Source: an uncultured Lachnospiraceae bacterium
GTDB lineage: Bacteria; Bacillota; Clostridia; Lachnospirales; Lachnospiraceae
Reading direction: 5' to 3'
Length of the DNA stretch: 64,000 nt
Assembly: GCA_900550475.1 (NCBI GenBank)
Contig: URSA01000002.1
Location: 1 to 64,000, forward strand
Positions within the stretch are counted from its first letter, which is position 1, and each line of letters opens with the position of its first letter. The notes under the pieces are model-generated. The model saw nothing but the letters and a program-made list of their open reading frames with translations. It was not told the DNA's origin and did not search any database. Of this stretch, positions 47,738 through 57,351 are shown piece by piece. A program made the position numbers and the translations under genes.

Positions 47738-48967
47738 ATGAAGAAAAGGACAGTGGGGATTCTGGTTCTGCTGTTGGGCATAGCGCTGGGAGTTGCCATG
47801 TTTTGCCGTATGCAGGTATCTTCTTCTGCCACATCGCTCACCTCCGAAAGCATCCGGCAGAAGGAGGAGCAGATCAAAAAGGCGGAGGAGGAGAGAAAGA
47901 ACCTCCAAAATTCCCTTACGGATGCAAAAAAGATCAAAAAACAACTGGAAGCAGAAAAGAATGACCTGAAGAAATATGTGACTGAGCTGGATCAGAAGCT
48001 GGAGGAGATTCAGGCGAACATTGCCGATCTGAATATGCAGATCGCGGACAAGGAAGCCGAGATCGCCGTCACCCGGGAGGAGCTTGCCGCAGCCAGGGAA
48101 AAGGAAGAGCAGCAGTACGAGTCCATGGTGATCCAGATTCAGATGACCTATGAACAGGGGGATTCCTCTTTTTTGAATCTGTTGTTCAGCGGCGGCACCT
48201 TCAGTGATATTTTGAACAAGCTGGAATATGTGGAGCAGGTTTCGGCGTACAGTCAGAATCTGCTGGATGAATACATGTTAAACCGCCAGCTCATCGAATT
48301 GTGCGAGCAGGAGCTGGTCGCTGCAAAAGAGGTTCTCGACGAGATGCGGGAGGGCGTTCTGGCGGAGGAAGCTGCGCTGGAGGAGCTGATTGCGGCGAAG
48401 GAGCAGGCAATCAGGGAATATGACTCCAACATTTCCAATAAGGATGCCGCTATCAGGGAGTACGAGGCGGATGTGAAGGAACAGAATGAAATCATAGAGA
48501 CGCTGGAGAAGGCGATTGCGGAGGAAAAGCGGAAGCTTCTTGCGGAAAGCGGAAGCGTGATTATCTATGACGGCGGACAGTTCAAGTTTCCGCTGGCGTC
48601 CTACACCCGTATTTCCAGTGAGTATGGAAACCGGATCCACCCTACGCTGGGTGTGCAGAAGTTTCATAACGGCGTAGATTTTGCCGCCCCCACGGGAACG
48701 GCAATCTATGCGGCATACGACGGAAAGGTGGTGGCTGCCGCATATAGCAGCTCCATGGGAAATTATGTGATGATCGACCATGGAAGCGGTCTGTATACCA
48801 TATATATGCATGCTTCAAAGCTATATGTGTCCGCCGGCGCCGTTGTGGTGCGGGGTGAGACGATTGCAGCGGTGGGCTCCACCGGGCGTTCTACCGGACC
48901 GCACCTGCACTTCAGCGTGCGTCTGAACGGTGCTTATACAAGTCCGTGGAATTATCTGTCGCAGTAA
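47738..48967 (+). CDS. EnvC-like M23 peptidoglycan hydrolase or activator
   Basis: A 409-aa exported protein with an N-terminal signal/anchor (KRTVGILVLLLGIALGVAMF), a long coiled coil (about 35-260, Glu/Lys/Gln-rich with heptads) and a C-terminal LytM/M23 domain (about 285-409). The zinc motifs look intact: ISSEYGNRIHPTLG, FHNGVDFAAPTGT (H-x3-D) and TGRSTGPHLHFSVRLNG (H-x-H). Coiled coil plus LytM next to FtsEX matches the PcsB/CwlO/EnvC class activated by FtsX. With the metal ligands present it may be an active endopeptidase rather than a pure activator. Confidence 0.9.
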   Translation: MKKRTVGILVLLLGIALGVAMFCRMQVSSSATSLTSESIRQKEEQIKKAEEERKNLQNSLTDAKKIKKQLEAEKNDLKKYVTELDQKLEEIQANIADLNMQIADKEAEIAVTREELAAAREKEEQQYESMVIQIQMTYEQGDSSFLNLLFSGGTFSDILNKLEYVEQVSAYSQNLLDEYMLNRQLIELCEQELVAAKEVLDEMREGVLAEEAALEELIAAKEQAIREYDSNISNKDAAIREYEADVKEQNEIIETLEKAIAEEKRKLLAESGSVIIYDGGQFKFPLASYTRISSEYGNRIHPTLGVQKFHNGVDFAAPTGTAIYAAYDGKVVAAAYSSSMGNYVMIDHGSGLYTIYMHASKLYVSAGAVVVRGETIAAVGSTGRSTGPHLHFSVRLNGAYTSPWNYLSQ

Positions 48968-48997
48968 TGGGGCGGCATCGGGAAGGGAAGGAAAATC

Positions 48998-50326
48998 ATG
49001 GAAGAGAATGAAATTTATGCGGTGGAGGCGCCACAGCAGAATCCACAGCAAAATCAGAACAACAGGAAGGACAAGAGCGGTAAATATTTTTACTGCGGAC
49101 TGATTACGGGACTGGCGATGTCCCTGCTGATCGTCAGCGGTGTGTATGTGGCAAACCGGCTCCAGACCGGCTCCGGCAGAAAGGATTACACCCTTTCCTC
49201 CGCCGACGGCAAAAAGGATGACAGCAATGAGCAGACGGACGAAACTACGGCGGTGGACGACGCCATGGTTCAAAAGATGCAGCTTATCGAGGAGGTGATC
49301 GACGCCTATTTCTACAAGGCAGATGTGGATAAGGAGGCCATGCAGAACGGCGCTTTCAAGGGCATGGTGGAATCCCTCGGAGATCCCTACTCCGAGTATT
49401 ATTCCGCGGAGGAACTGGAGCAGCTCTACACCGATTCCCAGGGAATCTATTACGGAATCGGCGCCTATGTGAGTCTGGATACTGTCACCGGATATGCGAA
49501 GATCAGCGGTGTGATTGCGGGAACGCCTGCGGAGGAAGCTGACCTCAGAGAGGAAGATATCATCTACATGGTAGGGGACGAGGATGTGTACGGACTTACG
49601 CTGCAGCAGGTGGTAGGACTGATCAAGGGCGAAGAGGGAACAGAGGTGCATATGACGCTGGTGCGGGACGGTGAACAGATTGAAAAGGACATCGTGCGCG
49701 CCAGAGTGGAGGCACCCACGGTCAACTATGAGATGCTGGATGATGAGGTGGCTTACATCCAGATTACGGAATTTGACACTGTGACGGAGGATCAGTTTGC
49801 GGAGGCGCTTGCCATGGCGAAGGGCTCCGGCATGAGGGGACTGGTTCTGGATCTGAGAAGTAATCCCGGCGGTAACCTGAGCACGGTGGTAAATATTGCC
49901 CGCATGCTTCTTCCCAAGGGACTGATCGTTTACACGGAGGACCGGGATGGCAACCGTCAGGAATACAGCTGCGACGGAACCAGACAGCTTGATGTGCCTC
50001 TGGTGGTGCTGGTGAACGGAAATTCCGCCAGCGCTTCGGAAATTCTGGCGGGTGCAATCAAGGATTACGGTATCGGCACACTGCTCGGAACCACCACCTT
50101 CGGAAAAGGAATTGTGCAGCGCCCGGTTGAACTCAGCGACGGATCGGCAGTGAAGCTGACCATCAGCTCGTACTATACGCCGAATGGAATCAACATCCAC
50201 GGCGTGGGCATCGATCCCGATGTGGTATGTGAGCTTGACAGTGAGCGGTACTACAGCGAGGAGAAATTCGACAACCAGAAGCAGGCAGCATGGGATCTGA
50301 TCAAGGAGAAGATCGCAGAGCAGTAA
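48998..50326 (+). CDS. C-terminal processing peptidase (S41 family, CtpA-like)
   Basis: A 442-aa protease with a cytoplasmic Gln/Asn-rich start, one membrane segment (about 30-52), an S41 N-terminal helical region, a PDZ domain (about 145-225; ISGVIAGTPAEEADLREEDI) and the S41 catalytic domain. The catalytic Ser is in VVLVNGNSASASEILAGAIK and the Lys in LGTTTFGKGIVQRP. It acts outside the membrane on C-terminal tails, often of wall hydrolases. The neighbouring M23 protein is a plausible target. It follows that gene by 30 bp with GGAAGGGAAGG before the ATG. Confidence 0.92.
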   Translation: MEENEIYAVEAPQQNPQQNQNNRKDKSGKYFYCGLITGLAMSLLIVSGVYVANRLQTGSGRKDYTLSSADGKKDDSNEQTDETTAVDDAMVQKMQLIEEVIDAYFYKADVDKEAMQNGAFKGMVESLGDPYSEYYSAEELEQLYTDSQGIYYGIGAYVSLDTVTGYAKISGVIAGTPAEEADLREEDIIYMVGDEDVYGLTLQQVVGLIKGEEGTEVHMTLVRDGEQIEKDIVRARVEAPTVNYEMLDDEVAYIQITEFDTVTEDQFAEALAMAKGSGMRGLVLDLRSNPGGNLSTVVNIARMLLPKGLIVYTEDRDGNRQEYSCDGTRQLDVPLVVLVNGNSASASEILAGAIKDYGIGTLLGTTTFGKGIVQRPVELSDGSAVKLTISSYYTPNGINIHGVGIDPDVVCELDSERYYSEEKFDNQKQAAWDLIKEKIAEQ

Positions 50327-50341
50327 AAACAGAACAAATGT

Positions 50342-50370
50342 TTGCAATTTTGAAAAGGGTATGATATACT
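50342..50370 (+). promoter_or_regulatory. Promoter of uvrBA
   Basis: TTGCAA (50342-50347) and TATACT (50365-50370) with a 17-bp spacer, 82 bp before the uvrB start. I saw no clear SOS box around it. Confidence 0.75.
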
Positions 50371-50452
50371 GTGGAATGCAGTAATCATATCCTTTTTGTA
50401 TATACTATGTTTAGAAAGTCAGAAATTCAGAAATTCGGAAGGGAAAGCAGAC

Positions 50453-52438
50453 ATGGATCATTTTGAACTGGTATCTGAATACAAACCAACAGGCGACCAG
50501 CCGCAGGCGATTGCAGAGCTTGTGGAGGGCTTCCGGCAGGGCAACCAGTTTGAGACGCTTCTGGGTGTGACGGGTTCCGGCAAGACCTTTACCATGGCAA
50601 ACGTGATACAGCAGCTCAACAAGCCGACCCTGATCATTGCCCACAACAAGACGCTGGCGGGTCAGCTCTATTCCGAGATGAAGGAATTTTTCCCGAACAA
50701 TGCGGTAGAATATTTTGTGTCCTACTATGACTATTACCAGCCGGAGGCGTATGTACCCTCCACGGACACCTACATTGCAAAGGATTCCGCAATCAATGAG
50801 GAGATCGACAGACTCAGGCTCTCGGCGACCGCATCCCTGACGGAACGAAGGGATGTGATCGTGGTGGCGAGCGTTTCCTGTATCTACGGTCTGGGCAGCC
50901 CGGAGGATTATCAGGGCATGATCGTATCCCTGCGCCCGGGCATGAGCAAGGACAGGGATCAGGTGCTGCGGGAGCTGATCGATATCCAGTATGACCGGAA
51001 TGATATGGACATACAGCGCGGTACTTTCCGCGTGCGGGGCGATGTGGTGGAGGTTTATCCGGCGCAGGGTGGCGATTATCTGATCCGGGTGGAGTTTTTC
51101 GGGGATGAGATCGACCGGATCTGCGAGGTGGATCCCTTGACCGGACAGGTTCACGCCACGCTGAACCATATTTCCATTTTCCCGGCATCCCACTATGTGG
51201 TGGCTGCGGAGAAGATCCGCACAGCCTGCGAGAACATTGAGAAGGAATTGCAGGAGAGGATCCGGTATTTCAAGGGCGAGGACAAGCTGCTGGAGGCACA
51301 GCGGATTTCGGAGCGGACGAATTTTGACGTGGAGATGCTCCGGGAGACGGGCTTCTGCTCCGGCATCGAAAATTATTCCCGCCACTTGAGCGGCACGAAG
51401 GAGGGGGAGCCGCCCCATTGTCTCATGGACTATTTTGGCGACGATTACCTCATTATCATAGACGAGTCCCACATTACCATACCGCAGATCCGCGGCATGT
51501 ACGCGGGGGACAGATCCCGTAAGACGACGCTTGTGGACTACGGGTTCCGGCTGCCCTCGGCGCTGGACAACCGCCCGCTGAATTTTGAGGAGTTTGAGTC
51601 CCATATCGACCAGATGCTGTTCGTATCGGCAACGCCCTCCGACTATGAGGAGGAGCATGAGCTTTTGCGGACAGAGCAGATCATACGACCCACGGGACTT
51701 TTGGATCCCGAGATCAGCGTGCGCCCTGTGGAGGGACAGATCGACGATCTGATCGGGGAGATCCGCAGGGAGACGGAGAAGCACAACAAGGTTCTCGTCA
51801 CGACGCTGACAAAGCGCATGGCGGAGGATCTGACGGATTATATGAAGGAAGTGGGAATCCGGGTGAAGTACCTGCACTCCGACATCGATACGCTGGAGCG
51901 CGCGGAGATCATAAGGGATATGCGTCTGGATGTGTTCGATGTGCTGGTTGGCATCAATCTGCTGCGAGAGGGGCTGGATATTCCCGAGATCTCACTGGTA
52001 GCCATACTGGATGCGGACAAGGAAGGCTTCCTGCGTTCGGAGACCTCGCTCATCCAGACGGTCGGCCGCGCTGCCCGTAATGCGGAGGGTCATGTGGTCA
52101 TGTATGCGGACAATATGACCGACTCCATGAGGGCGGCAATCGAGGAGACGGAGAGACGACGCCGGATCCAGCAGAAATACAACGAAGAGCACGGTATCAC
52201 ACCCCAGACGATCAAGAAGGCGGTGCGTGAGCTGATCAGCATATCCAAGGTAGTGGCAAAGGAGGAGGTCCGCTTTGAGAAGGATCCTGAATCCATGGAC
52301 AGAAAGGAACTGGAGAAGCTGATCGCAGATGTGCAGAAAAAGATGCAGAGGGCTGCTGCGGATCTGAATTTCGAGGCTGCTGCGGAGCTGCGTGACAAGA
52401 TGGTAGAGTTAAAAACGGTTCTCAACAATATGGAGTAA
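50453..52438 (+). CDS. uvrB: Excinuclease ABC subunit B
   Basis: A 661-aa DNA repair helicase-like protein. Walker A is LLGVTGSGKTFTMANVIQQL (residues ~36-55). The beta-hairpin/YYDYYQPEAYVPSTDTYIAK element is present, then IIIDESHITIPQIRGMYAGD (motif II), and C-terminal helicase motifs VLVGINLLREGLDIPE and FLRSETSLIQTVGRAARNAE. The C-terminal UVR domain (about 625-660) that contacts UvrC is complete. It loads at damage with UvrA, encoded 43 bp downstream. I chose 50453 because AAGGGAAAGC precedes it and the protein start (MDHFELVSEYKPTGDQPQAI) matches the family. Confidence 0.97.
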   Translation: MDHFELVSEYKPTGDQPQAIAELVEGFRQGNQFETLLGVTGSGKTFTMANVIQQLNKPTLIIAHNKTLAGQLYSEMKEFFPNNAVEYFVSYYDYYQPEAYVPSTDTYIAKDSAINEEIDRLRLSATASLTERRDVIVVASVSCIYGLGSPEDYQGMIVSLRPGMSKDRDQVLRELIDIQYDRNDMDIQRGTFRVRGDVVEVYPAQGGDYLIRVEFFGDEIDRICEVDPLTGQVHATLNHISIFPASHYVVAAEKIRTACENIEKELQERIRYFKGEDKLLEAQRISERTNFDVEMLRETGFCSGIENYSRHLSGTKEGEPPHCLMDYFGDDYLIIIDESHITIPQIRGMYAGDRSRKTTLVDYGFRLPSALDNRPLNFEEFESHIDQMLFVSATPSDYEEEHELLRTEQIIRPTGLLDPEISVRPVEGQIDDLIGEIRRETEKHNKVLVTTLTKRMAEDLTDYMKEVGIRVKYLHSDIDTLERAEIIRDMRLDVFDVLVGINLLREGLDIPEISLVAILDADKEGFLRSETSLIQTVGRAARNAEGHVVMYADNMTDSMRAAIEETERRRRIQQKYNEEHGITPQTIKKAVRELISISKVVAKEEVRFEKDPESMDRKELEKLIADVQKKMQRAAADLNFEAAAELRDKMVELKTVLNNME

Positions 52439-52481
52439 GCGCCCGGCAGGAATGGCAGCATGGGCAGGATGGGAGAAAGCA

Positions 52482-55343
52482 ATGGAAGAAGTACAGAAAA
52501 TAAGACCCAGAGAGTGGATTAAGATCAGGGGAGCCTGTGAGCATAATCTGAAAAACATTGATGTGGATATCCCGCGCAACGAGCTGGTAGTTCTGACAGG
52601 ACTGTCAGGATCCGGTAAGTCCTCTCTGGCATTTGATACAATATATGCGGAGGGGCAGAGAAGGTATATGGAGTCGCTTTCCTCCTATGCCCGCCAGTTT
52701 CTGGGACAGATGGAGAAGCCCAATGTGGAGAAGATCGAAGGACTGTCCCCGGCAATCTCCATCGACCAGAAATCCACCAACCGCAACCCCAGATCCACGG
52801 TGGGCACAGTGACGGAGATCTATGATTATTTCCGGTTGCTGTATGCCCGGATCGGTATCCCCCACTGTCCCTCCTGTGGGCGCGAGATTGCAAGACAGAG
52901 CGTGGATCAGATGGTGGATCAGATCATGGCGCTGCCGGAAGGCACGAGGATCCAGCTTCTGGCGCCTGTGGTCAGAGGACGCAAGGGCGAGCACGCAAAG
53001 GTGTTCGAGCGCGCGAAGCGCAGCGGCTATGTGAGGGTGCGCGTGGACGGCAGTCTGTATGAGCTGTCCGAGGAGATCAAGCTGGACAAAAATATAAAGC
53101 ACAATATTGAGGTGGTGGTGGATCGTCTTGTGGTGAAGGACGGGATCGCACGCCGGCTCACGGATTCGGTGGAGAGCGTGCTGGAGCTGTCTGACGGGCT
53201 GCTGGAAGTGGATGTGATAGGCGGGGAGCCCATGACGTTCAGCCAGAGCTTTTCCTGCCCGGACTGCGGGATCAGCATCAGCGAGATCGAGCCGCGCAGC
53301 TTCTCCTTCAACAACCCCTTCGGAGCCTGCCCCGAGTGCTTCGGTCTCGGCTACAAGATGGAGTTTGATGAGGAGCTGATGATCCCGGATCCCTCCAAGA
53401 GCATCAACGAGGGCGCCATCGCCGTGACGGGATGGCAGTCCTGCACGGATAAGGGCAGCTTTACCAACGCTGTGCTGCAGGCGCTCTGCAGGGAGTACCA
53501 TTTTGATCTGGACACGCCCTTTGAGCAGTATCCGGAGAAGATCAGGAGGATGCTGCTGCACGGTACGGACGGGAAAAAGGTGGATGTCCACTATGAGGGA
53601 CAGCGCGGGAAGGGCGTTTACCCGGTTGCCTTTGAGGGGCTGATCAGGAATGTGGAAAGAAAATACCGGGAGACCGGTTCGGACATTATGAAGCAGGAGT
53701 ACGAGAGTTTCATGCGGATCACACCCTGTAAGCTCTGCGGCGGCATGCGTCTGAAAAAGGAATCCCTCGCCGTTACCGTATGCGGCAAAAATATATATGA
53801 GATCACATCGCTCTCCATCGATAAGCTGCAGGAGTTCCTTTCCGGGATGACCCTGAACAGGAATCAGGAGCTGATCGGAAAGCAGATCCTGAAGGAGATC
53901 CGCGCCAGAGTGGGATTTCTGGTGAACGTGGGACTGGGCTACCTCTCCCTTTCCCGGGCTACGGGTACGCTCTCCGGCGGCGAGGCACAGAGAATCCGTC
54001 TGGCGACCCAGATCGGTTCCGGACTTGTGGGCGTCTGCTATATTCTGGACGAGCCCAGCATCGGACTGCATCAGCGGGATAACGACAAGCTGCTGGCTGC
54101 CTTGAAGAACCTAAGGGATCTGGGCAACACCCTGATCGTGGTGGAGCACGACGAGGACACCATGCTGGCGGCGGACTATGTGGTGGACATCGGGCCGGGC
54201 GCAGGCTCCCACGGCGGAGAAGTGGTGGCGTGCGGTACTGCAAAGGAGATCATGCAGGTGCCGGAATCCATAACGGGACAGTACCTGAGCGGGAAAAAGC
54301 AGATTCCGGTGCCGAAGGTAAGGCGGAAGCCCACCGGAAAGCTTACGGTGGTCGGCGCTCAGGAAAACAACCTGAAAAATATCAATGTGGATTTTCCGCT
54401 TGGAGTCATGACGGCGGTGACAGGGGTATCCGGCTCCGGCAAAAGCTCACTTGTGAATGAGATTTTGTATAAGCATCTGGCAAAGAGCCTGAACAGGGCG
54501 CGGACGATCCCGGGTAAGCACAAGGGAATCAAGGGCATCGAGCAGCTTGATAAGGTGATCAACATCGACCAGTCGCCCATCGGCAGGACACCCCGGTCAA
54601 ATCCCGCAACCTATACCGGAGTATTTGACCAGATCAGGGATCTGTTTGCCTCTACGGCGGATGCGAAGGCGAAGGGCTATAAGAAGGGGCGCTTCAGCTT
54701 CAATGTAAAGGGCGGACGCTGCGAGGCATGCGGCGGCGACGGTATTATCAAGATTGAAATGCACTTCCTCCCCGATGTGTATGTGCCCTGCGAGGTCTGC
54801 GGCGGAAAGCGTTACAACAGGGAGACGCTGGATGTGAAATACAAGGGCAAGAGCATTTATGATGTTCTGGATATGACGGTGGAGGAGGCAGTTCCCTTCT
54901 TTGAGAATATGCCCTCCATCCGCAGGAAGATCGAGACGCTCTATGATGTAGGCTTGTCCTATGTCAAGCTCGGACAGCCGTCCACCGAGCTTTCGGGCGG
55001 CGAAGCACAGCGCATCAAGCTGGCGACCGAGCTGAGCAGGCGCAGTACGGGAAAAACCATTTATATTCTGGATGAGCCTACCACGGGACTGCATTTTGCG
55101 GACGTCCACAAGCTGGTGGAAATTCTGCAAAAGCTGACTGAGGGCGGCAATACGGTGGTGGTGATCGAGCACAATCTGGATGTGATCAAGACGGCGGATT
55201 ACATTATCGACATCGGCCCGGAGGGCGGCGACGGCGGCGGCACCGTGGTGGCGCAGGGCACCCCGGAGCAGGTGGCAAAGAATCCCGCCTCCTACACGGG
55301 AAAATATATCAAAAAAATGCTGGAAAAGGGAAAAGCCGACTAA
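52482..55343 (+). CDS. uvrA: Excinuclease ABC subunit A
   Basis: A 953-aa damage-recognition ATPase with two ABC modules. Walker A sites are LTGLSGSGKSSLAFDTIYAE and VTGVSGSGKSSLVNEILYKH. Signature motifs are GTLSGGEAQRIRLATQIGSG and STELSGGEAQRIKLATELSR. Zinc Cys clusters are visible in IPHCPSCGREIA, FSCPDCGISI...CPECFGLG and CEACGGDGIIKIEMHFLPDV...CEVCGGKRYNRETL. Start at 52482 after GGGAGAAAGC. The uvrB-uvrA order on one transcript is common in Firmicutes. A terminator follows at 55386. Confidence 0.97.
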   Translation: MEEVQKIRPREWIKIRGACEHNLKNIDVDIPRNELVVLTGLSGSGKSSLAFDTIYAEGQRRYMESLSSYARQFLGQMEKPNVEKIEGLSPAISIDQKSTNRNPRSTVGTVTEIYDYFRLLYARIGIPHCPSCGREIARQSVDQMVDQIMALPEGTRIQLLAPVVRGRKGEHAKVFERAKRSGYVRVRVDGSLYELSEEIKLDKNIKHNIEVVVDRLVVKDGIARRLTDSVESVLELSDGLLEVDVIGGEPMTFSQSFSCPDCGISISEIEPRSFSFNNPFGACPECFGLGYKMEFDEELMIPDPSKSINEGAIAVTGWQSCTDKGSFTNAVLQALCREYHFDLDTPFEQYPEKIRRMLLHGTDGKKVDVHYEGQRGKGVYPVAFEGLIRNVERKYRETGSDIMKQEYESFMRITPCKLCGGMRLKKESLAVTVCGKNIYEITSLSIDKLQEFLSGMTLNRNQELIGKQILKEIRARVGFLVNVGLGYLSLSRATGTLSGGEAQRIRLATQIGSGLVGVCYILDEPSIGLHQRDNDKLLAALKNLRDLGNTLIVVEHDEDTMLAADYVVDIGPGAGSHGGEVVACGTAKEIMQVPESITGQYLSGKKQIPVPKVRRKPTGKLTVVGAQENNLKNINVDFPLGVMTAVTGVSGSGKSSLVNEILYKHLAKSLNRARTIPGKHKGIKGIEQLDKVINIDQSPIGRTPRSNPATYTGVFDQIRDLFASTADAKAKGYKKGRFSFNVKGGRCEACGGDGIIKIEMHFLPDVYVPCEVCGGKRYNRETLDVKYKGKSIYDVLDMTVEEAVPFFENMPSIRRKIETLYDVGLSYVKLGQPSTELSGGEAQRIKLATELSRRSTGKTIYILDEPTTGLHFADVHKLVEILQKLTEGGNTVVVIEHNLDVIKTADYIIDIGPEGGDGGGTVVAQGTPEQVAKNPASYTGKYIKKMLEKGKAD

Positions 55344-55385
55344 AGTTTCAGCCGACGCCCGCCGATAAAATAAAAGAACGCATGG

Positions 55386-55440
55386 ACGCAGAAGAAATAA
55401 TGGAGGGAGCCTCTCTTGTTTTTTTCTGCGTTGTTTTTTA
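55386..55440 (+). terminator. Terminator after uvrA
   Basis: ACGCAGAA (55386-55393) pairs with TTCTGCGT (55424-55431), with a small inner GAGG-GAG-CCTC stem, followed by TGTTTTTT. Confidence 0.7.
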
Positions 55441-55480
55441 AAATTTCATGAAACCCCTATGAAAATGGCGTAATTTAGGT

Positions 55481-55486
55481 TATAAT
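55481..55486 (+). promoter_or_regulatory. -10 box upstream of mreB
   Basis: A consensus TATAAT lies 48 bp before the mreB ATG. The matching -35 position (55458-55463, TATGAA) is poor, so the promoter is only partly supported. Confidence 0.4.
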
Positions 55487-55533
55487 AATTTGGAATGTTT
55501 TTGACTCAGTTACCATAGAAAGGGGTACGGTTT

Positions 55534-56526
55534 ATGCAATACACAGATATCGGAATCGATTTGGGTACCGCAAGCATACTTGTCTATATCAGAGGAAAAG
55601 GCGTTGTCTTAAAAGAGCCCTCTGTTGTGGCTTTTGATAGAGATACCAATAAAATCAAGGCAATCGGTGAGGACGCGCGTCTGATGCTGGGAAGAACGCC
55701 CGGCAACATCATCGCTGTGAGGCCGCTCCGTCAGGGTGTAATCTCTGATTACACCGTCACCGAAAAGATGATGAAATACTTTATTCAGAAGGCGCTGGGG
55801 AGAAGAACCTTTCGTAAGCCCCGCATTGCCGTCTGCGTGCCGAGCGGTGTAACCGAGGTGGAGAAGAAGGCAGTGGAGGACGCTACTTATCAGGCAGGCG
55901 CAAGAGAGGTATCCATCATCGAGGAGCCCATCGCGGCAGCAATCGGTGCGGGAATCGATATTTCCAAGCCCTGCGGCAATATGATCGTGGACATCGGAGG
56001 AGGTACTTCCGATATCGCCGTGATCTCGCTGGGCGGCACGGTGGTCAGCGCTTCCATCAAGATTGCCGGTGACGATTTCGACGAGGCGATTGTGCGCTAT
56101 ATGCGTAAGAAGCACAATCTGCTGATCGGTGAGAGAACCGCAGAGGATATCAAGATTAAGATCGGCTCCGCTTTCAAGCGCCCGGAGGTTGATTATATGG
56201 ATGTGAGGGGAAGGAATCTGGTGACAGGTCTTCCCAAGACCGTAAAGGTTTCTTCCGAGGAGACGGAGGAGGCGCTCAGGGAGACGACGGCACAGATCGT
56301 GGAAACCATCCACAGCGTGCTGGAAAAGACGCCCCCCGAGCTTGCGGCCGATATTGCGGATCGCGGTATTGTCCTGACGGGAGGCGGAAGCCTTCTGCGC
56401 GGACTGGAGGATCTGATCTCATCCAAGACCGGTATCAACACCATGACTGCGGAGGATCCCATGACCGCCGTAGCGATCGGTACCGGAAAATATGTAGAGT
56501 TTTTGGCGGGCTACAAGGAAGACTGA
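55534..56526 (+). CDS. mreB: MreB/Mbl-type rod-shape protein
   Basis: A 330-aa bacterial actin that guides cell-wall elongation. Actin-family motifs: IGIDLGTASILVYIRGKGVV (phosphate 1), GNMIVDIGGGTSDIAVISLG (phosphate 2), RGIVLTGGGSLLRGLEDLIS (adenosine). IIEEPIAAAIGAGIDI is typical of MreB. Followed by flhO/flhP-like genes exactly as mbl is in Bacillus subtilis, so this copy may be the mbl orthologue. AAAGGGG lies before the ATG. No mreCD genes are adjacent. Confidence 0.94.
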   Translation: MQYTDIGIDLGTASILVYIRGKGVVLKEPSVVAFDRDTNKIKAIGEDARLMLGRTPGNIIAVRPLRQGVISDYTVTEKMMKYFIQKALGRRTFRKPRIAVCVPSGVTEVEKKAVEDATYQAGAREVSIIEEPIAAAIGAGIDISKPCGNMIVDIGGGTSDIAVISLGGTVVSASIKIAGDDFDEAIVRYMRKKHNLLIGERTAEDIKIKIGSAFKRPEVDYMDVRGRNLVTGLPKTVKVSSEETEEALRETTAQIVETIHSVLEKTPPELAADIADRGIVLTGGGSLLRGLEDLISSKTGINTMTAEDPMTAVAIGTGKYVEFLAGYKED

Positions 56527-56548
56527 TAGCCCCGTAAGGAGGAATACC

Positions 56549-57325
56549 ATGCTGAAAGGGTTGTATACTGCGTACACGGGTCTGGTCAACGAACAGAACA
56601 GAATGGACGTTATGACCAACAATCTTGCCAATGCGACCACGGTCGGTTTCAAGAAGGAGGGCACTACCAGCCAGTCCTTCGACAGCATACTGGCGTACAA
56701 GCTGAAGGATGTATCTGTGGGACTTGGCAGGGCGGAGAATATCGGCGTCAATACGCCGGGAGTCAAGATCGGTGAGAATTATGTGGATTATACACAGGGC
56801 TCCTACCGTGTGACGGACAACACCTTTGACATTGCCATTGAAGGAGACGGCTTCTTTGCCATAGAGTTTACCAATAAGGCAGGGGAGACATCCACCAAAT
56901 ATACCAGAGCGGGCGCTTTTACGCTGGACAGTCAGGGCTATCTTGTGACCAACGAGGGCGATTATGTTCTGGATACGAACAGCCGCAGGATTCAGCTGAA
57001 TCCGCTGTACGATGCGGACATTGATACGGACGGCACCATCAACCAGAACGGTACGAGGGTGGCACGGATCCAGATAACGGATTTTGAGGATTACAATTAT
57101 CTGGAGCGCTACGGGGAGACTTACTTCCAGCCGCTTGAGGGGGCGAAAACAACGACCGCTTCCGCAAAAGTACATTCAGGTTGTCTGGAAATGGCAAATG
57201 TGCAGGTCGTTTCGGAAATGGTAAACATGATCGCAATCACCAGACAGTATGAAAGCAATCAGAAGATTATGCAGACCTACGACAGAACGCTTGACATTGC
57301 GGTAAACGAGCTGGGCAAGGTATAA
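56549..57325 (+). CDS. Flagellar hook-basal body protein (FlhO/FlgF-like)
   Basis: A 258-aa axial rod protein. The N-terminal Flg_bb_rod motif is clear: LKGLYTAYTGLVNEQNRMDV with MTNNLANATTVGFKKEG. The central domain has the FlgE/F/G-type stretch AIEGDGFFAIEF and TRAGAFTLDSQGYLVTNEGD. The C-terminal DUF1078-type motif is VQVVSEMVNMIAITRQYESN. It is the first of two paralogous rod genes after mreB (flhO in Bacillus naming). The proteins form the distal rod of the flagellum and are exported by the flagellar type III apparatus without a signal peptide. Confidence 0.9.
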   Translation: MLKGLYTAYTGLVNEQNRMDVMTNNLANATTVGFKKEGTTSQSFDSILAYKLKDVSVGLGRAENIGVNTPGVKIGENYVDYTQGSYRVTDNTFDIAIEGDGFFAIEFTNKAGETSTKYTRAGAFTLDSQGYLVTNEGDYVLDTNSRRIQLNPLYDADIDTDGTINQNGTRVARIQITDFEDYNYLERYGETYFQPLEGAKTTTASAKVHSGCLEMANVQVVSEMVNMIAITRQYESNQKIMQTYDRTLDIAVNELGKV

Positions 57326-57351
57326 GACAGATACGGGAGGTATAAATCATT

